The notes: generated by a model from the sequence alone, not told the origin. 5,406 nt of DNA from Clostridiales bacterium (GCA_020860025.1 JAJBVC010000151.1:1-5406); one strand, 5' to 3'; counted from the stretch's first letter, positions 1-5,381 are shown. Made by a program: numbers and translations.

Positions 1-34
1 AGTAAGAAAGATACTTCTATTTTTACCACCTGAG

Positions 35-66
35 CGTGGTTATGGCTGCTTTATCGACAGCCTGAC
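35..66 (+). repeat. 32-bp dispersed repeat, copy 1
   Basis: This stretch is identical over all 32 bases to 1967-1998; the match stops at both edges (g34 versus a1966, a67 versus t1999). It contains the stem GGCTG...CAGCC (44-48 with 58-62, 9-nt loop). In the frame starting at 36 it encodes VVMAALSTA followed by TGA, the same tail as the 25-codon ORF of copy 2. The 5' part of that ORF is missing here. Instead a short hairpin ACCAC/GTGGT (25-29 with 36-40) overlaps its left edge. It lies 23 nt behind the stop codon of the GH30 gene, and copy 2 lies 26 nt behind uxuB. Seen directly; its role is unknown. Confidence 0.9.
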
Positions 67-68
67 AA

Positions 69-91
69 AGAGCATACGCTCTCTGCTTTTT
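69..91 (+). terminator. possible short terminator hairpin with T-run
   Basis: AGAGC (69-73) and GCTCT (78-82) form a 5-bp stem with a 4-nt loop. Four bases later comes a run of five T (87-91), read in the plus direction. It follows repeat copy 1 directly, as a T-run follows copy 2. The stem is short, so termination is uncertain. In the minus direction the hairpin sits just behind the GH30 stop codon but has only a poor T-tract. Confidence 0.3.
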
Positions 92-1694
92 ATTTCATCA
101 CGACTGTTACGACCGACATTGCCGGTACTGTAATTTGAGCCGTTCCCTGCTCGCCGGAAGCCGTCATTTCCAAATCATAATCGGCGCTCGTCGTATATAC
201 GCTGTAATCATCAACGCAGTCAAGTGCTGTTGTCAAATCGCTGTCGGTATCATTAACATAAACTACAACCTCGCTGTTGTCCTTATTAACAAAGCAGCAC
301 GACGACAATCCATCAACTCCCGAGCTGCACGCAAGGCGAACTGCGCCCTCATCAATAAATTTTGAGAAATTGCCAAGGCACCAAAGACGCTTTGACGTCT
401 GAATATCGCTGTGGTCGTCGGAATTAAGATAAATAAGCCCATCTGTATAAACGCCGTAGGAGCAGGCTGTCCACCAGTTCCACTGAGTTGTGTTTAAAAT
501 TGTCAAATCATCAATAATAACATTCGCCATTGCTACGCCGTATTCTATGGTCAGACCGTTTGTGCCGTTTTCCTCCTCGCTCAATAAGTCGAAAACGCCC
601 GTGCTCTCGTCGCTTGTCATTTGGCAGTATTCCGTTGAAGCTATCGAATATGACGAATAATTATCTGAAAGAAATGAAGCGGCGTTCTGCTTTGTTTCGG
701 TATTTGCCCAATAGGAGTGAACACAAATCGTATCAAAATAATTACGCAGTTCTTTGTTTGAAAAAACGTATTCCTTATCACGTCCGAGCAGACGGTTGAT
801 ATATGCGGCTGTAGTTGAATACTCATCGCCGACCTCGCCCGATTCAAAGAGAGAAATTTTCACTCCGCTTTCTTCCTCAAGTTCAGAGCCCGAAAACTTT
901 TCAATCATAACCTTATATAAATCAAGAGCATCATATTCTGAATAATGACAACCCTCCTGATTTACAGAAAATGTACCGTCGCCGTTGTCCCAAGCTGTCC
1001 AGCTGTACTGCGGTTCGTTAATCGGTGACACGTCGGTAACATTATAACCTTCGCCGACAAAATACTCGGCGACATTGTAGCAGTAATCGGCAAATGCTTC
1101 ATAATTTGAAGAGTCAAGATTACTTGTCACCTCTTCACCCTCGGCAACAGGTGAGCCGTAAGCAAGACCGTTTACGGTCAGGCTGACAGGCGGCGAATTG
1201 ACAAATAGCGATACTTTCAAATCATCGCCGTAAAGTGATTTAGCCTCGGCAAGGCATTTTTGAGCGGCTGCGTCAACCGTAAAATCGTAAGTGCCGTCAG
1301 ATTGCAGAAAGCACTCTGTCTTTCTGTTTTCAGTCAAAATATGACTATCGCCCTTTGAGCCTGCGCCGAGATTATATCGGTAAATGTTAAGACCGATTCC
1401 GTTTTCGCTGTCGTAAAGGTATGACAAAATATCCTCGCTGTTTTCCCAAAGTCCGACGTCCTGACTCCACCAGCAGGCTGAAGCGCCGAATCCCTCCATA
1501 ACCTGATACGTCACCGTTTCGTCTATAACAGTAACGCCTGTGTCTGTATTTGCGTTTACAGCTTCACTTTGAGGTACTGTCTTTTTCGTTTCAATCCCGA
1601 CAATGCCAAACATAATATATGCGCCGACGGCTATTGCTACAGCTAAAATTACTGCCAAAACAGCAATGAAAATTTTTATACCCTTGCTTTTCAT
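90..1694 (-). CDS. GH30-type glycoside hydrolase, membrane-anchored or secreted
   Basis: This 534-residue protein is predicted to hydrolyse a beta-linked polysaccharide outside the cell with retaining (clan A) chemistry. Residues 7-34 are a long hydrophobic stretch (signal peptide or uncleaved anchor) with no lipobox Cys, followed by a polar linker to about 55. A (beta/alpha)8 domain starts near the VMEGFGAS segment (65-72). NSPP (166-169) and SPINEPQYSW carry the probable acid/base E227, and STEYC carries the probable nucleophile E355. From about 430 (KRLWCLGNFSKFIDEGAVRL) to the end is the beta-sandwich that packs on GH30 catalytic domains. The INEPQ context resembles the GH30 branch holding endo-beta-1,6-galactanases more than the glucuronoxylanases (from memory of the family). 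The substrate is therefore inferred. ATG at 1694 is preferred: AAAGG lies 8 nt upstream, whereas the longer reading needs a GTG at 1724 without a ribosome binding site. Confidence 0.85.
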   Translation of the reverse strand: MKSKGIKIFIAVLAVILAVAIAVGAYIMFGIVGIETKKTVPQSEAVNANTDTGVTVIDETVTYQVMEGFGASACWWSQDVGLWENSEDILSYLYDSENGIGLNIYRYNLGAGSKGDSHILTENRKTECFLQSDGTYDFTVDAAAQKCLAEAKSLYGDDLKVSLFVNSPPVSLTVNGLAYGSPVAEGEEVTSNLDSSNYEAFADYCYNVAEYFVGEGYNVTDVSPINEPQYSWTAWDNGDGTFSVNQEGCHYSEYDALDLYKVMIEKFSGSELEEESGVKISLFESGEVGDEYSTTAAYINRLLGRDKEYVFSNKELRNYFDTICVHSYWANTETKQNAASFLSDNYSSYSIASTEYCQMTSDESTGVFDLLSEEENGTNGLTIEYGVAMANVIIDDLTILNTTQWNWWTACSYGVYTDGLIYLNSDDHSDIQTSKRLWCLGNFSKFIDEGAVRLACSSGVDGLSSCCFVNKDNSEVVVYVNDTDSDLTTALDCVDDYSVYTTSADYDLEMTASGEQGTAQITVPAMSVVTVVMK

Positions 1695-1728
1695 CAGTTT
1701 TACCTTTCTGAAAATAGAGGACACATAT

Positions 1729-1758
1729 GTTATATTATAAATTTATACACGCTGTCAG
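1729..1758 (-). promoter_or_regulatory. probable promoter region of the GH30 gene
   Basis: On the minus strand a CTGACA (1758-1753) stands 18 nt before TATAAC (1734-1729). A perfect TATAAT (1739-1734) overlaps it, but its spacing to CTGACA is only 13 nt. Either hexamer would start transcription about 20-40 nt ahead of the ATG at 1694. The region is AT-rich, so chance matches are likely. On the plus strand CTGAAA (1708-1713), 17 nt, TATATT (1731-1736) could be a divergent promoter for the structured element to the right, but it is weaker evidence. Confidence 0.35.
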
Positions 1759-1853
1759 ATGTTGAGAAAGTAGTCAGAATTAAGCATTTTGGGAGGATTG
1801 CTGTACATTGGTACCGCTTCCGAGCAAAAGGCTTAAAACACCAAAATGTCTAC

Positions 1854-1892
1854 AAAAATCGGGGACCCCGCAAAGCCTTTGGCTTTGTGGGG
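1854..1892 (-). terminator. possible terminator of uxuAB
   Basis: Read on the minus strand, the strong 12-bp hairpin (1892-1866) is followed by TCCCCGA and then five T (1858-1854). A small alternative hairpin CGGG-GTC-CCCG (1870-1860) would sit directly before A-TTTTT but shares its 5' arm with the large stem, so the two structures exclude each other. No better terminator is visible behind uxuB. The 7-nt gap between the main stem and the T-run makes this a weak call. Confidence 0.25.
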
Positions 1893-1905
1893 AGAGGAGA
1901 AACAT

Positions 1906-1923
1906 ATGGAGCATTCGTTATGA
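1906..1923 (+). CDS. five-codon mini-ORF (MEHSL), possible leader peptide
   Basis: An ATG stands 5 nt behind a good AGAGGAGA ribosome binding site (1893-1900) and is followed by four sense codons and TGA. The stop overlaps the ATG of the next small ORF as ATGA (1920-1923), the usual geometry for translational coupling. This is one of the best-spaced Shine-Dalgarno sites in the window, yet it serves only five codons. The ORF begins just behind the 12-bp hairpin, and its second half enters the stem 1911-1949. Translation is inferred only from this layout. Confidence 0.3.
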   Translation: MEHSL

Positions 1924-1997
1924 ATTGCGTCAGCAATTTGTTTGAATGCGAAATGTGTTTGGACGACGTGGTTATGGCTGCTTTATCGACAGCCTGA
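1920..1997 (+). CDS. 25-residue small ORF with CxxC and VVMAALSTA tail
   Basis: The ATG overlaps the stop of the preceding mini-ORF. The product starts MNCVSNLFECEMC, has Cys at 3, 10 and 13 (C10-E-M-C13, a CxxC), then an acidic pair DD (15-16), and ends VVMAALSTA before TGA. The last nine codons lie in the 32-bp repeat that recurs at 35-66, where the reading frame of the tail is kept. Amino-acid conservation cannot be separated from nucleotide conservation with a single exact repeat. I recognise no family and assign no function. It could be a real small peptide, a coupled leader, or a chance frame through a structured RNA. Confidence 0.3.
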   Translation: MNCVSNLFECEMCLDDVVMAALSTA

Positions 1998-1998
1998 C
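1967..1998 (+). repeat. 32-bp dispersed repeat, copy 2
   Basis: Exact match to 35-66 in the same orientation. Here it forms the 3' end of the structured element: it carries the last nine codons and stop of the 25-codon ORF and the GGCTG/CAGCC stem. It is followed within 20 nt by a T-run (2016-2022). It lies 26 nt behind the uxuB stop codon. Confidence 0.9.
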
Positions 1999-2024
1999 TA
2001 ATTATGTGCCCTGCATTTTTTTAT

Positions 2025-2876
2025 TTATACGCCCGAATAAGCATTAAATCCGCCGTCAACCGGAATGTTTACACCCGTAATAAAGCCCGAATACGTTTCG
2101 TCGCAAAGGAACAAAAGAGTACCCGAAAGCTCTTCCGGCTCGCCGAAACGATCCATAGGAGTTGCCGCAAGAATTTTGCCTGTACGCTCTGTCGGAGAGC
2201 CGTCCTCGTTCCAAAGAAGCGTTGCGTTCTGTTTTGTTGAGAAAAAGCCCGGAGCAATAGCGTTGACACGTATACCGAGCGGTGCAAAATGAACAGCCAT
2301 CCACTCTGTAAAGTTCTTAACGGCAGCTTTTGCCGCACTGTAAGCCGGAATACGTGTAAGCGGACGGTAAGCGTTCATTGACGTTACCATAATTATAGTG
2401 CCCTTTTCCTTTTGAGCCATATCCTTTGCAAATACCTGGGTAGGAATAAGCGTACCGAGGAAATTAAGGTTGAAAACAAAGCTGATTCCGTTAGGGTCAA
2501 GGTCAAAGAAGGTTTTGATATTCTCATCCTTTTGAACAAGGTCAATCTTTTCAAGCGTGTCCTTTGTCGTAGTGCCTTTTGGATTATTACCGCCGGCACC
2601 GTTAAGAAGAATATCACAGCTTCCGAATTTTTCGTTAATAACGTCTCGTGCCTTTTCCATAGATTCAAGCTCAAGAACGTTGCACGCTACGGCGATAGCT
2701 TCACCGCCCGCCGCATTTATTTCATCAGCGCATTTTTGAGCCGCCGCCTCGTTCAAATCAAGAACAGCAATTTTACAGCCCTGCTCGGCTAATGTTTTTG
2801 CAAACGCACCGCAAAGAACTCCGCCGCCGCCCGTTACAACAGCAACCTTGCCTTTTAAATTTTCGTGATTATACAT
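2025..2876 (-). CDS. uxuB: SDR-type D-mannonate oxidoreductase (fructuronate reductase)
   Basis: This 283-residue cytoplasmic short-chain dehydrogenase is predicted to interconvert D-fructuronate and D-mannonate with NAD(P)H, the step before UxuA in glucuronate use. The Rossmann glycine motif is TGGGGVLCG (15-23), with D40 at the end of beta-2 favouring NAD(H). NGAGG (92-96) replaces NNAG. The catalytic set is N138, S166, Y179 and K183 (YSAAK). It belongs to the Bacillus YjmF-like SDR form, not the long-chain E. coli UxuB family. The start at 2876 is chosen because the protein begins just before the first beta strand and AAAGG (2890-2886) lies 9 nt upstream. A longer frame to 2975 only overlaps uxuA. 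The start follows the uxuA stop as TAA-A-ATG, so translation is probably coupled. A related SDR for another sugar acid is possible, but the uxuA neighbour argues against it. Confidence 0.88.
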   Translation of the reverse strand: MYNHENLKGKVAVVTGGGGVLCGAFAKTLAEQGCKIAVLDLNEAAAQKCADEINAAGGEAIAVACNVLELESMEKARDVINEKFGSCDILLNGAGGNNPKGTTTKDTLEKIDLVQKDENIKTFFDLDPNGISFVFNLNFLGTLIPTQVFAKDMAQKEKGTIIMVTSMNAYRPLTRIPAYSAAKAAVKNFTEWMAVHFAPLGIRVNAIAPGFFSTKQNATLLWNEDGSPTERTGKILAATPMDRFGEPEELSGTLLFLCDETYSGFITGVNIPVDGGFNAYSGV

Positions 2877-2877
2877 T

Positions 2878-3948
2878 TTATTTTTCCTTTCTGCTTTTTT
2901 CAACAGCTTCCCAAAGTCCGTTAAGATAGCTGACTCCGAGCGCTCTGTCGTAAAGTCCGTAGCCCGGTCTTGCAACCTCGCCCCAAATCATTCTGCCGTG
3001 GTCAGGTCTGATATAGCCGTCAAAACCAACTTCCTGCAAAGCTTTTACAATTTCATACATATCAAGCGAACCTGCGCCGCTTTCGTGAGCCGTTTCGTTA
3101 AACCACTGATTGTTGATAGAAACGTTACGAAGATGAGCAAAATAAATTCTGTCGCCCGCCGCTTTGATAATCTCTACCATATCGTTATCGGGACTTGCGC
3201 CGAGAGAGCCTGTACAAAGAGTAAGTCCGTTATATTTGCTCGGCACCATATTAAGCAGCTTTTCAATCGCTTCTTTGCTTGTAATAATTCTCGGCAGACC
3301 GAATATTGACCAGGGCGGATCGTCAGGGTGAATAGCCATTTTGACGTCACATTCCTCGCAGGTCGGCATAATAGCCTCTAAGAAATATTTGAGGTTTGCC
3401 CATAAATCATCGGCTGTAATTCCCTTGTATTTTTCAAACAGCTCTTTAATTTCGCCCATACGCTCAGTTTCCCAGCCCGGCATAGCGTAGCCGTTTGAAT
3501 TGTCGTCAATCTCCTTGAACATATCCTCTGGCGATTTGCCCTCAACCTGCTTTCCGTCATAGCAAAGACAGGTAGAACCGTCGGGAAGCGGCATATAAAG
3601 GTCGGTTCTTGTCCAGTCAAAAACAGGCATAAAGTTGTAGCATATTACCTTTACGCCCACCTTGGCAAGATTTCTGATTGACGTTTTATAATTTTCTATA
3701 AGCTTATCACAGCTCGGCAAACCGAGCTTAATATCCTCATGGACATTAACGCTTTCGATACATTCCATAGTTAAACCGGCGGCTGTGATTTCATCATACA
3801 TTTTCTGCACGTCGCTCATTTCCCACGCTTCTCCGGCAGGGAGATAATGAAGCGCCGGAACAACGCCCACAACGCCCGGAATTTGCTTGATTTGCTCAAG
3901 GGTAACGGTATCCTTGTCAGAGCCAAACCAGCGAAATGTCATTTGCAT
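2878..3948 (-). CDS. uxuA: D-mannonate dehydratase
   Basis: This 356-residue cytoplasmic enzyme dehydrates D-mannonate to 2-keto-3-deoxy-D-gluconate, which goes on to Kdg kinase and aldolase. The N-terminus MQMTFRWFG is typical of the family. The metal and catalytic ligands known from the family can be placed at H207 (AIHPDDPPW), C245 (LCTGSLG), H272 (FAHLRNV) and D316 (RPDHGRMIWGE), and all are present. The length fits the Firmicutes form, shorter than the E. coli protein. Three ATGs lie close together (3954, 3948, 3942). The GGAGG at 3960-3956 is only 1 nt from the first but 7 nt from the second, so 3948 is chosen. It is the first gene of a two-gene unit with uxuB and has its own promoter. 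Confidence 0.95.
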   Translation of the reverse strand: MQMTFRWFGSDKDTVTLEQIKQIPGVVGVVPALHYLPAGEAWEMSDVQKMYDEITAAGLTMECIESVNVHEDIKLGLPSCDKLIENYKTSIRNLAKVGVKVICYNFMPVFDWTRTDLYMPLPDGSTCLCYDGKQVEGKSPEDMFKEIDDNSNGYAMPGWETERMGEIKELFEKYKGITADDLWANLKYFLEAIMPTCEECDVKMAIHPDDPPWSIFGLPRIITSKEAIEKLLNMVPSKYNGLTLCTGSLGASPDNDMVEIIKAAGDRIYFAHLRNVSINNQWFNETAHESGAGSLDMYEIVKALQEVGFDGYIRPDHGRMIWGEVARPGYGLYDRALGVSYLNGLWEAVEKSRKEK

Positions 3949-3966
3949 ATACATACCTCCTAAAAG

Positions 3967-3981
3967 TTATTATCACAATAA
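3967..3981 (-). promoter_or_regulatory. palindromic operator candidate at the uxuA start site
   Basis: On the minus strand TTATT-GTGAT-AATAA is an interrupted palindrome with perfect 5-bp arms and one further matching pair inside. It overlaps the last base of the -10 box and covers the expected transcription start, a classic repressor position. It does not match the GntR-type UxuR/ExuR operator I know from enterobacteria. It is AT-rich, so it could be chance. Confidence 0.3.
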
Positions 3982-4009
3982 TTTTACCATATCGTGCAAT
4001 CGCTTTCAA
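3981..4009 (-). promoter_or_regulatory. sigma-A promoter of uxuAB
   Basis: TTGAAA (4009-4004) and TAAAAT (3986-3981) are separated by exactly 17 nt, each with five of six consensus bases. The -35 box lies 4 nt behind the last base of the yqfD stop codon, and the expected start site is near 3974, some 26 nt ahead of the uxuA ATG. This makes uxuAB independent of yqfCD, although no terminator separates them and read-through is possible. Confidence 0.7.
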
Positions 4010-4013
4010 GGTG

Positions 4014-4994
4014 TTATTGACTTTTATTTTTACGAATTATATATGCACCCGTAATAACGCACTTATCGTCGTCAATTCGGTAATCAATGCTTTCGTTTAT
4101 GATTTCATAGCCGTCAAATGATTTTTCTTTTTCAATTTCAAGCTTTTTATTGGCAAGAGAAAGAAGCTCGTCGTCGTCAAGGATTCGAGGTTTTGACGAA
4201 AGCCACTTTTCTGTATAAGTCGTAATTCCTATCGGCAAATCAACGTCGTTGATATTAAGATAAGTCGTTTCTTCCTCGCTTATGTCGCCGATTTCCCTAT
4301 TGAGGTTAAGAGAAATATCAATGCCGAAAAAATGAATCGACGTATACCGTTTAATTTTCTTTATGCTCAAATCGCTTTGCTCTCTGTATGCCACCGTCTG
4401 AATCTCTTTGCGAAAAACAGTCACGCCCTGCAAAACATCCTCATCCGCCGTATCGGGCTGAGGCGTAGTTTCGTTAATCTCAATTTTAGCGGTTGTGCCG
4501 AAACGGTTTATATGCACCCAGGCAATATCTTCAAACTCGCTCATCATTTGCCAGCAAAGTTTGTCTGTGTCCGCCTTGTTCCAGGAGGTGCCGATTTCAA
4601 AATCATTTTTCTCCAAAAACGTAATCACAGCCGTTTGACTTATTCTGTCACAGCCGACGATTTCAACTCTCCAAACGTATCCGCTTAAAGTTGACATCAT
4701 AATTATAAAAACGACAATTCCCGCAAAAAATCCCATTCTGCCACGAAGCGGTTTAAGAATAAACGGCAGTCCGTGCTTTTCCTTAATTTTCACCATTCCT
4801 CCGTGCCTTAACGCAATTCGGTGCAGTTTTTTATACGTGCCTATACCGCAAATGCCCTCAAAGCCGTTTTGAGCCGATTTAAGTTCCTTAATATCAACAT
4901 CATTTTGAAAACAGTCGCTGATAAAATCCTCCGCAAAGCCGTCTTTAAAAATAAAGACTACGTAGCCGAGCAGGAATCTGAAAAGCCTTATCAT
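4014..4994 (-). CDS. yqfD: sporulation protein YqfD, unusually short
   Basis: This 326-residue single-pass membrane protein belongs to the YqfD family, made in the mother cell under sigma-E and required for engulfment in Bacillus. A cytoplasmic N-terminal region (1-86) is followed by one membrane helix (about 87-106) and a POTRA-like start of the extracytoplasmic part (VWRVEIVGCDRISQTAVITFLEKN, 107-130). W-x-x-MMSEFEDIAWVHINRFGTTAKIEINE (148-175) is the family's ...W...KGT..KI.I.E block. Family members are usually near 390-400 residues. Here the sequence passes from PQPDTADED (178-186) almost directly to FRKEIQTV (194-201), so the usual central segment is apparently absent without a frame break. 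The start lies 2 nt behind the yqfC stop (TAG-AT-ATG) with a weak AGGCGG, so it depends on coupling to yqfC. The usual downstream phoH gene is missing. Confidence 0.85.
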   Translation of the reverse strand: MIRLFRFLLGYVVFIFKDGFAEDFISDCFQNDVDIKELKSAQNGFEGICGIGTYKKLHRIALRHGGMVKIKEKHGLPFILKPLRGRMGFFAGIVVFIIMMSTLSGYVWRVEIVGCDRISQTAVITFLEKNDFEIGTSWNKADTDKLCWQMMSEFEDIAWVHINRFGTTAKIEINETTPQPDTADEDVLQGVTVFRKEIQTVAYREQSDLSIKKIKRYTSIHFFGIDISLNLNREIGDISEEETTYLNINDVDLPIGITTYTEKWLSSKPRILDDDELLSLANKKLEIEKEKSFDGYEIINESIDYRIDDDKCVITGAYIIRKNKSQ

Positions 4995-4996
4995 AT

Positions 4997-5280
4997 CTAA
5001 ACCGCCTGTGATGAAAATTCTATCGAAATAATAGCGCCCTCGACTATCGCACCCTCGTGTGTAAATGAATTTATATGCAAATCATCTCCATAAAACGTAA
5101 TAACCTGACTGCCTACAAGAACTTTAATTTTTTGCTCTGTATACTCCAAAACCGAACCGAGCCCGTCAATAAGACATTCACTGTAAGACATTCACTGTCG
5201 GTCATTTCAATCCTCGGCTGACCGAAACGGTAATCGCAAAGTGTATCCGTTCGCTGTTTTTTCGGCTTGATTTTTTTCAT
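4997..5280 (-). pseudogene. yqfC: yqfC, frameshifted by a 14-bp tandem duplication
   Basis: YqfC is a small YabP-family sporulation protein of the sigma-E regulon encoded ahead of yqfD. From ATG 5280 (GGTGA 4 nt upstream) the frame reads MKKIKPKKQR... to ...EMTDSEC, then meets a 14-bp tandem duplication. It changes frame and ends at TAG 5115-5113 after 55 codons. The rest of the gene, ...LGSVLEYTEQKIKVL... to VEGAIISIEFSSQAV, is open in another frame from an ATG at 5191 that lies in the first copy of the repeat (64 codons, no Shine-Dalgarno). Removing one repeat copy joins both halves into 89 residues, close to the usual YqfC length of about 90-95, so the ancestral gene is clear. An assembly error, or a switchable slipped-strand state, are the alternatives to a fixed pseudogene. 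Confidence 0.85.
5170..5198. repeat. 14-bp tandem duplication inside yqfC
   Basis: taagacattcactg occurs twice back to back (5170-5183 and 5184-5197), and the period continues for one further base (t5198). The unit length is not a multiple of three, so the duplication shifts the yqfC frame. Confidence 0.97.
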
Positions 5281-5294
5281 AATATCACCGATAA

Positions 5295-5323
5295 AATATA
5301 TGATAAATCACTGCCAAATATGA
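5295..5323 (-). promoter_or_regulatory. possible sigma-E-type promoter of yqfCD
   Basis: On the minus strand TCATATTT (5323-5316) precedes CATATATT (5302-5295), with 16 nt between the ATA core and the -10 box. The -10 differs from the sigma-E consensus CATACA(A/T)T at one position, and yqfC/yqfD are known sigma-E genes in Bacillus. A start 6-8 nt behind the -10 would leave a leader of only about 10 nt and cut close to the GGTGA ribosome binding site, which weakens the call. Confidence 0.35.
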
Positions 5324-5349
5324 AGCTTTTAAATTAACATTTAAACATC

Positions 5350-5364
5350 AGCAATCATAACCAC
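5350..5364 (-). repeat. diverged inverted relative of the 32-bp repeat core
   Basis: The minus strand reads GTGGTTATGATTGCT. It matches GTGGTTATGGCTGCT of both 32-bp repeat copies at 13 of 15 bases, but in the opposite orientation. As in copy 1, an ACCAC/GTGGT-type hairpin overlaps the GTGG end. The match is short, so kinship is a suggestion. Confidence 0.35.
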
Positions 5365-5381
5365 CAGTTGAACTGGTGGTT
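5359..5381. repeat. perfect 11-bp inverted repeat
   Basis: AACCACCAGTT (5359-5369) is the exact reverse complement of AACTGGTGGTT (5371-5381) with one base between; as RNA it would fold as about 10 bp with a 3-nt loop. No T-run follows on either strand, so a terminator is unlikely. Subterminal hairpins of IS200/IS605-type elements can look like this, but no tnpA or tnpB lies in the window. Confidence 0.85.

Larger units (their letters stand above)
1785..2022 (+). ncRNA. structured repeat-like element with embedded mini-ORFs
   Basis: Most of the gap between the GH30 gene and uxuB is one structured element when read on the plus strand. In order it holds CATTTTGG (1785-1792) complementary to CCAAAATG (1841-1848), with GTAC-ATTG-GTAC inside; a 12-bp stem CCCCGCAAAGCC/GGCTTTGTGGGG with a TTT loop (1866-1892, one G-U); an AGAGGAGA Shine-Dalgarno (1893-1900); a stem GCATTC/GAATGC (1911-1916, 1944-1949) enclosing AATTGC-GTCA-GCAATT (1923-1938); a stem GGCTG/CAGCC (1976-1994); and a run of seven T (2016-2022). 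Two coupled mini-ORFs run through it. It may be a non-coding RNA, a small-peptide gene, or a mobile repeat with both properties. No transposase is visible. I do not recognise it as a named RNA family. Confidence 0.45.

Noticed and set aside
1695..1724. GTG start for the GH30 gene at 1724
   Set aside because: No ribosome binding site precedes it, while ATG 1694 has AAAGG at good spacing directly before a signal-anchor sequence.
1861..1892. CRISPR or tandem array in the 1725-2024 gap
   Set aside because: Hairpins are present, but no unit is repeated at regular intervals; only one 32-bp sequence recurs, 1.9 kb away.
1695..2024. tRNA gene or riboswitch in the intergenic region
   Set aside because: No cloverleaf, T-loop GTTCRANYC box or known aptamer signature was found; the folds seen are simple hairpins with an embedded ribosome binding site.
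2412..2792. 126-codon plus-strand open frame and other open frames opposite or within the GH30, uxuA, uxuB and yqfD genes
   Set aside because: They lie wholly within well-supported genes, have no family resemblance and no ribosome binding sites; they are shadows of biased codon use.
2878..2975. Longer uxuB reading frame beginning at 2975
   Set aside because: The extra 33 residues overlap the uxuA 3' end in another frame and match no SDR N-terminus. ATG 2876 has its own AAAGG and begins just before the first beta strand.
4997..5191. 64-codon frame as an intact native small gene
   Set aside because: Its ATG lies in the tandem duplication, it has no Shine-Dalgarno, and the missing N-terminal third of YqfC is directly upstream in another frame.
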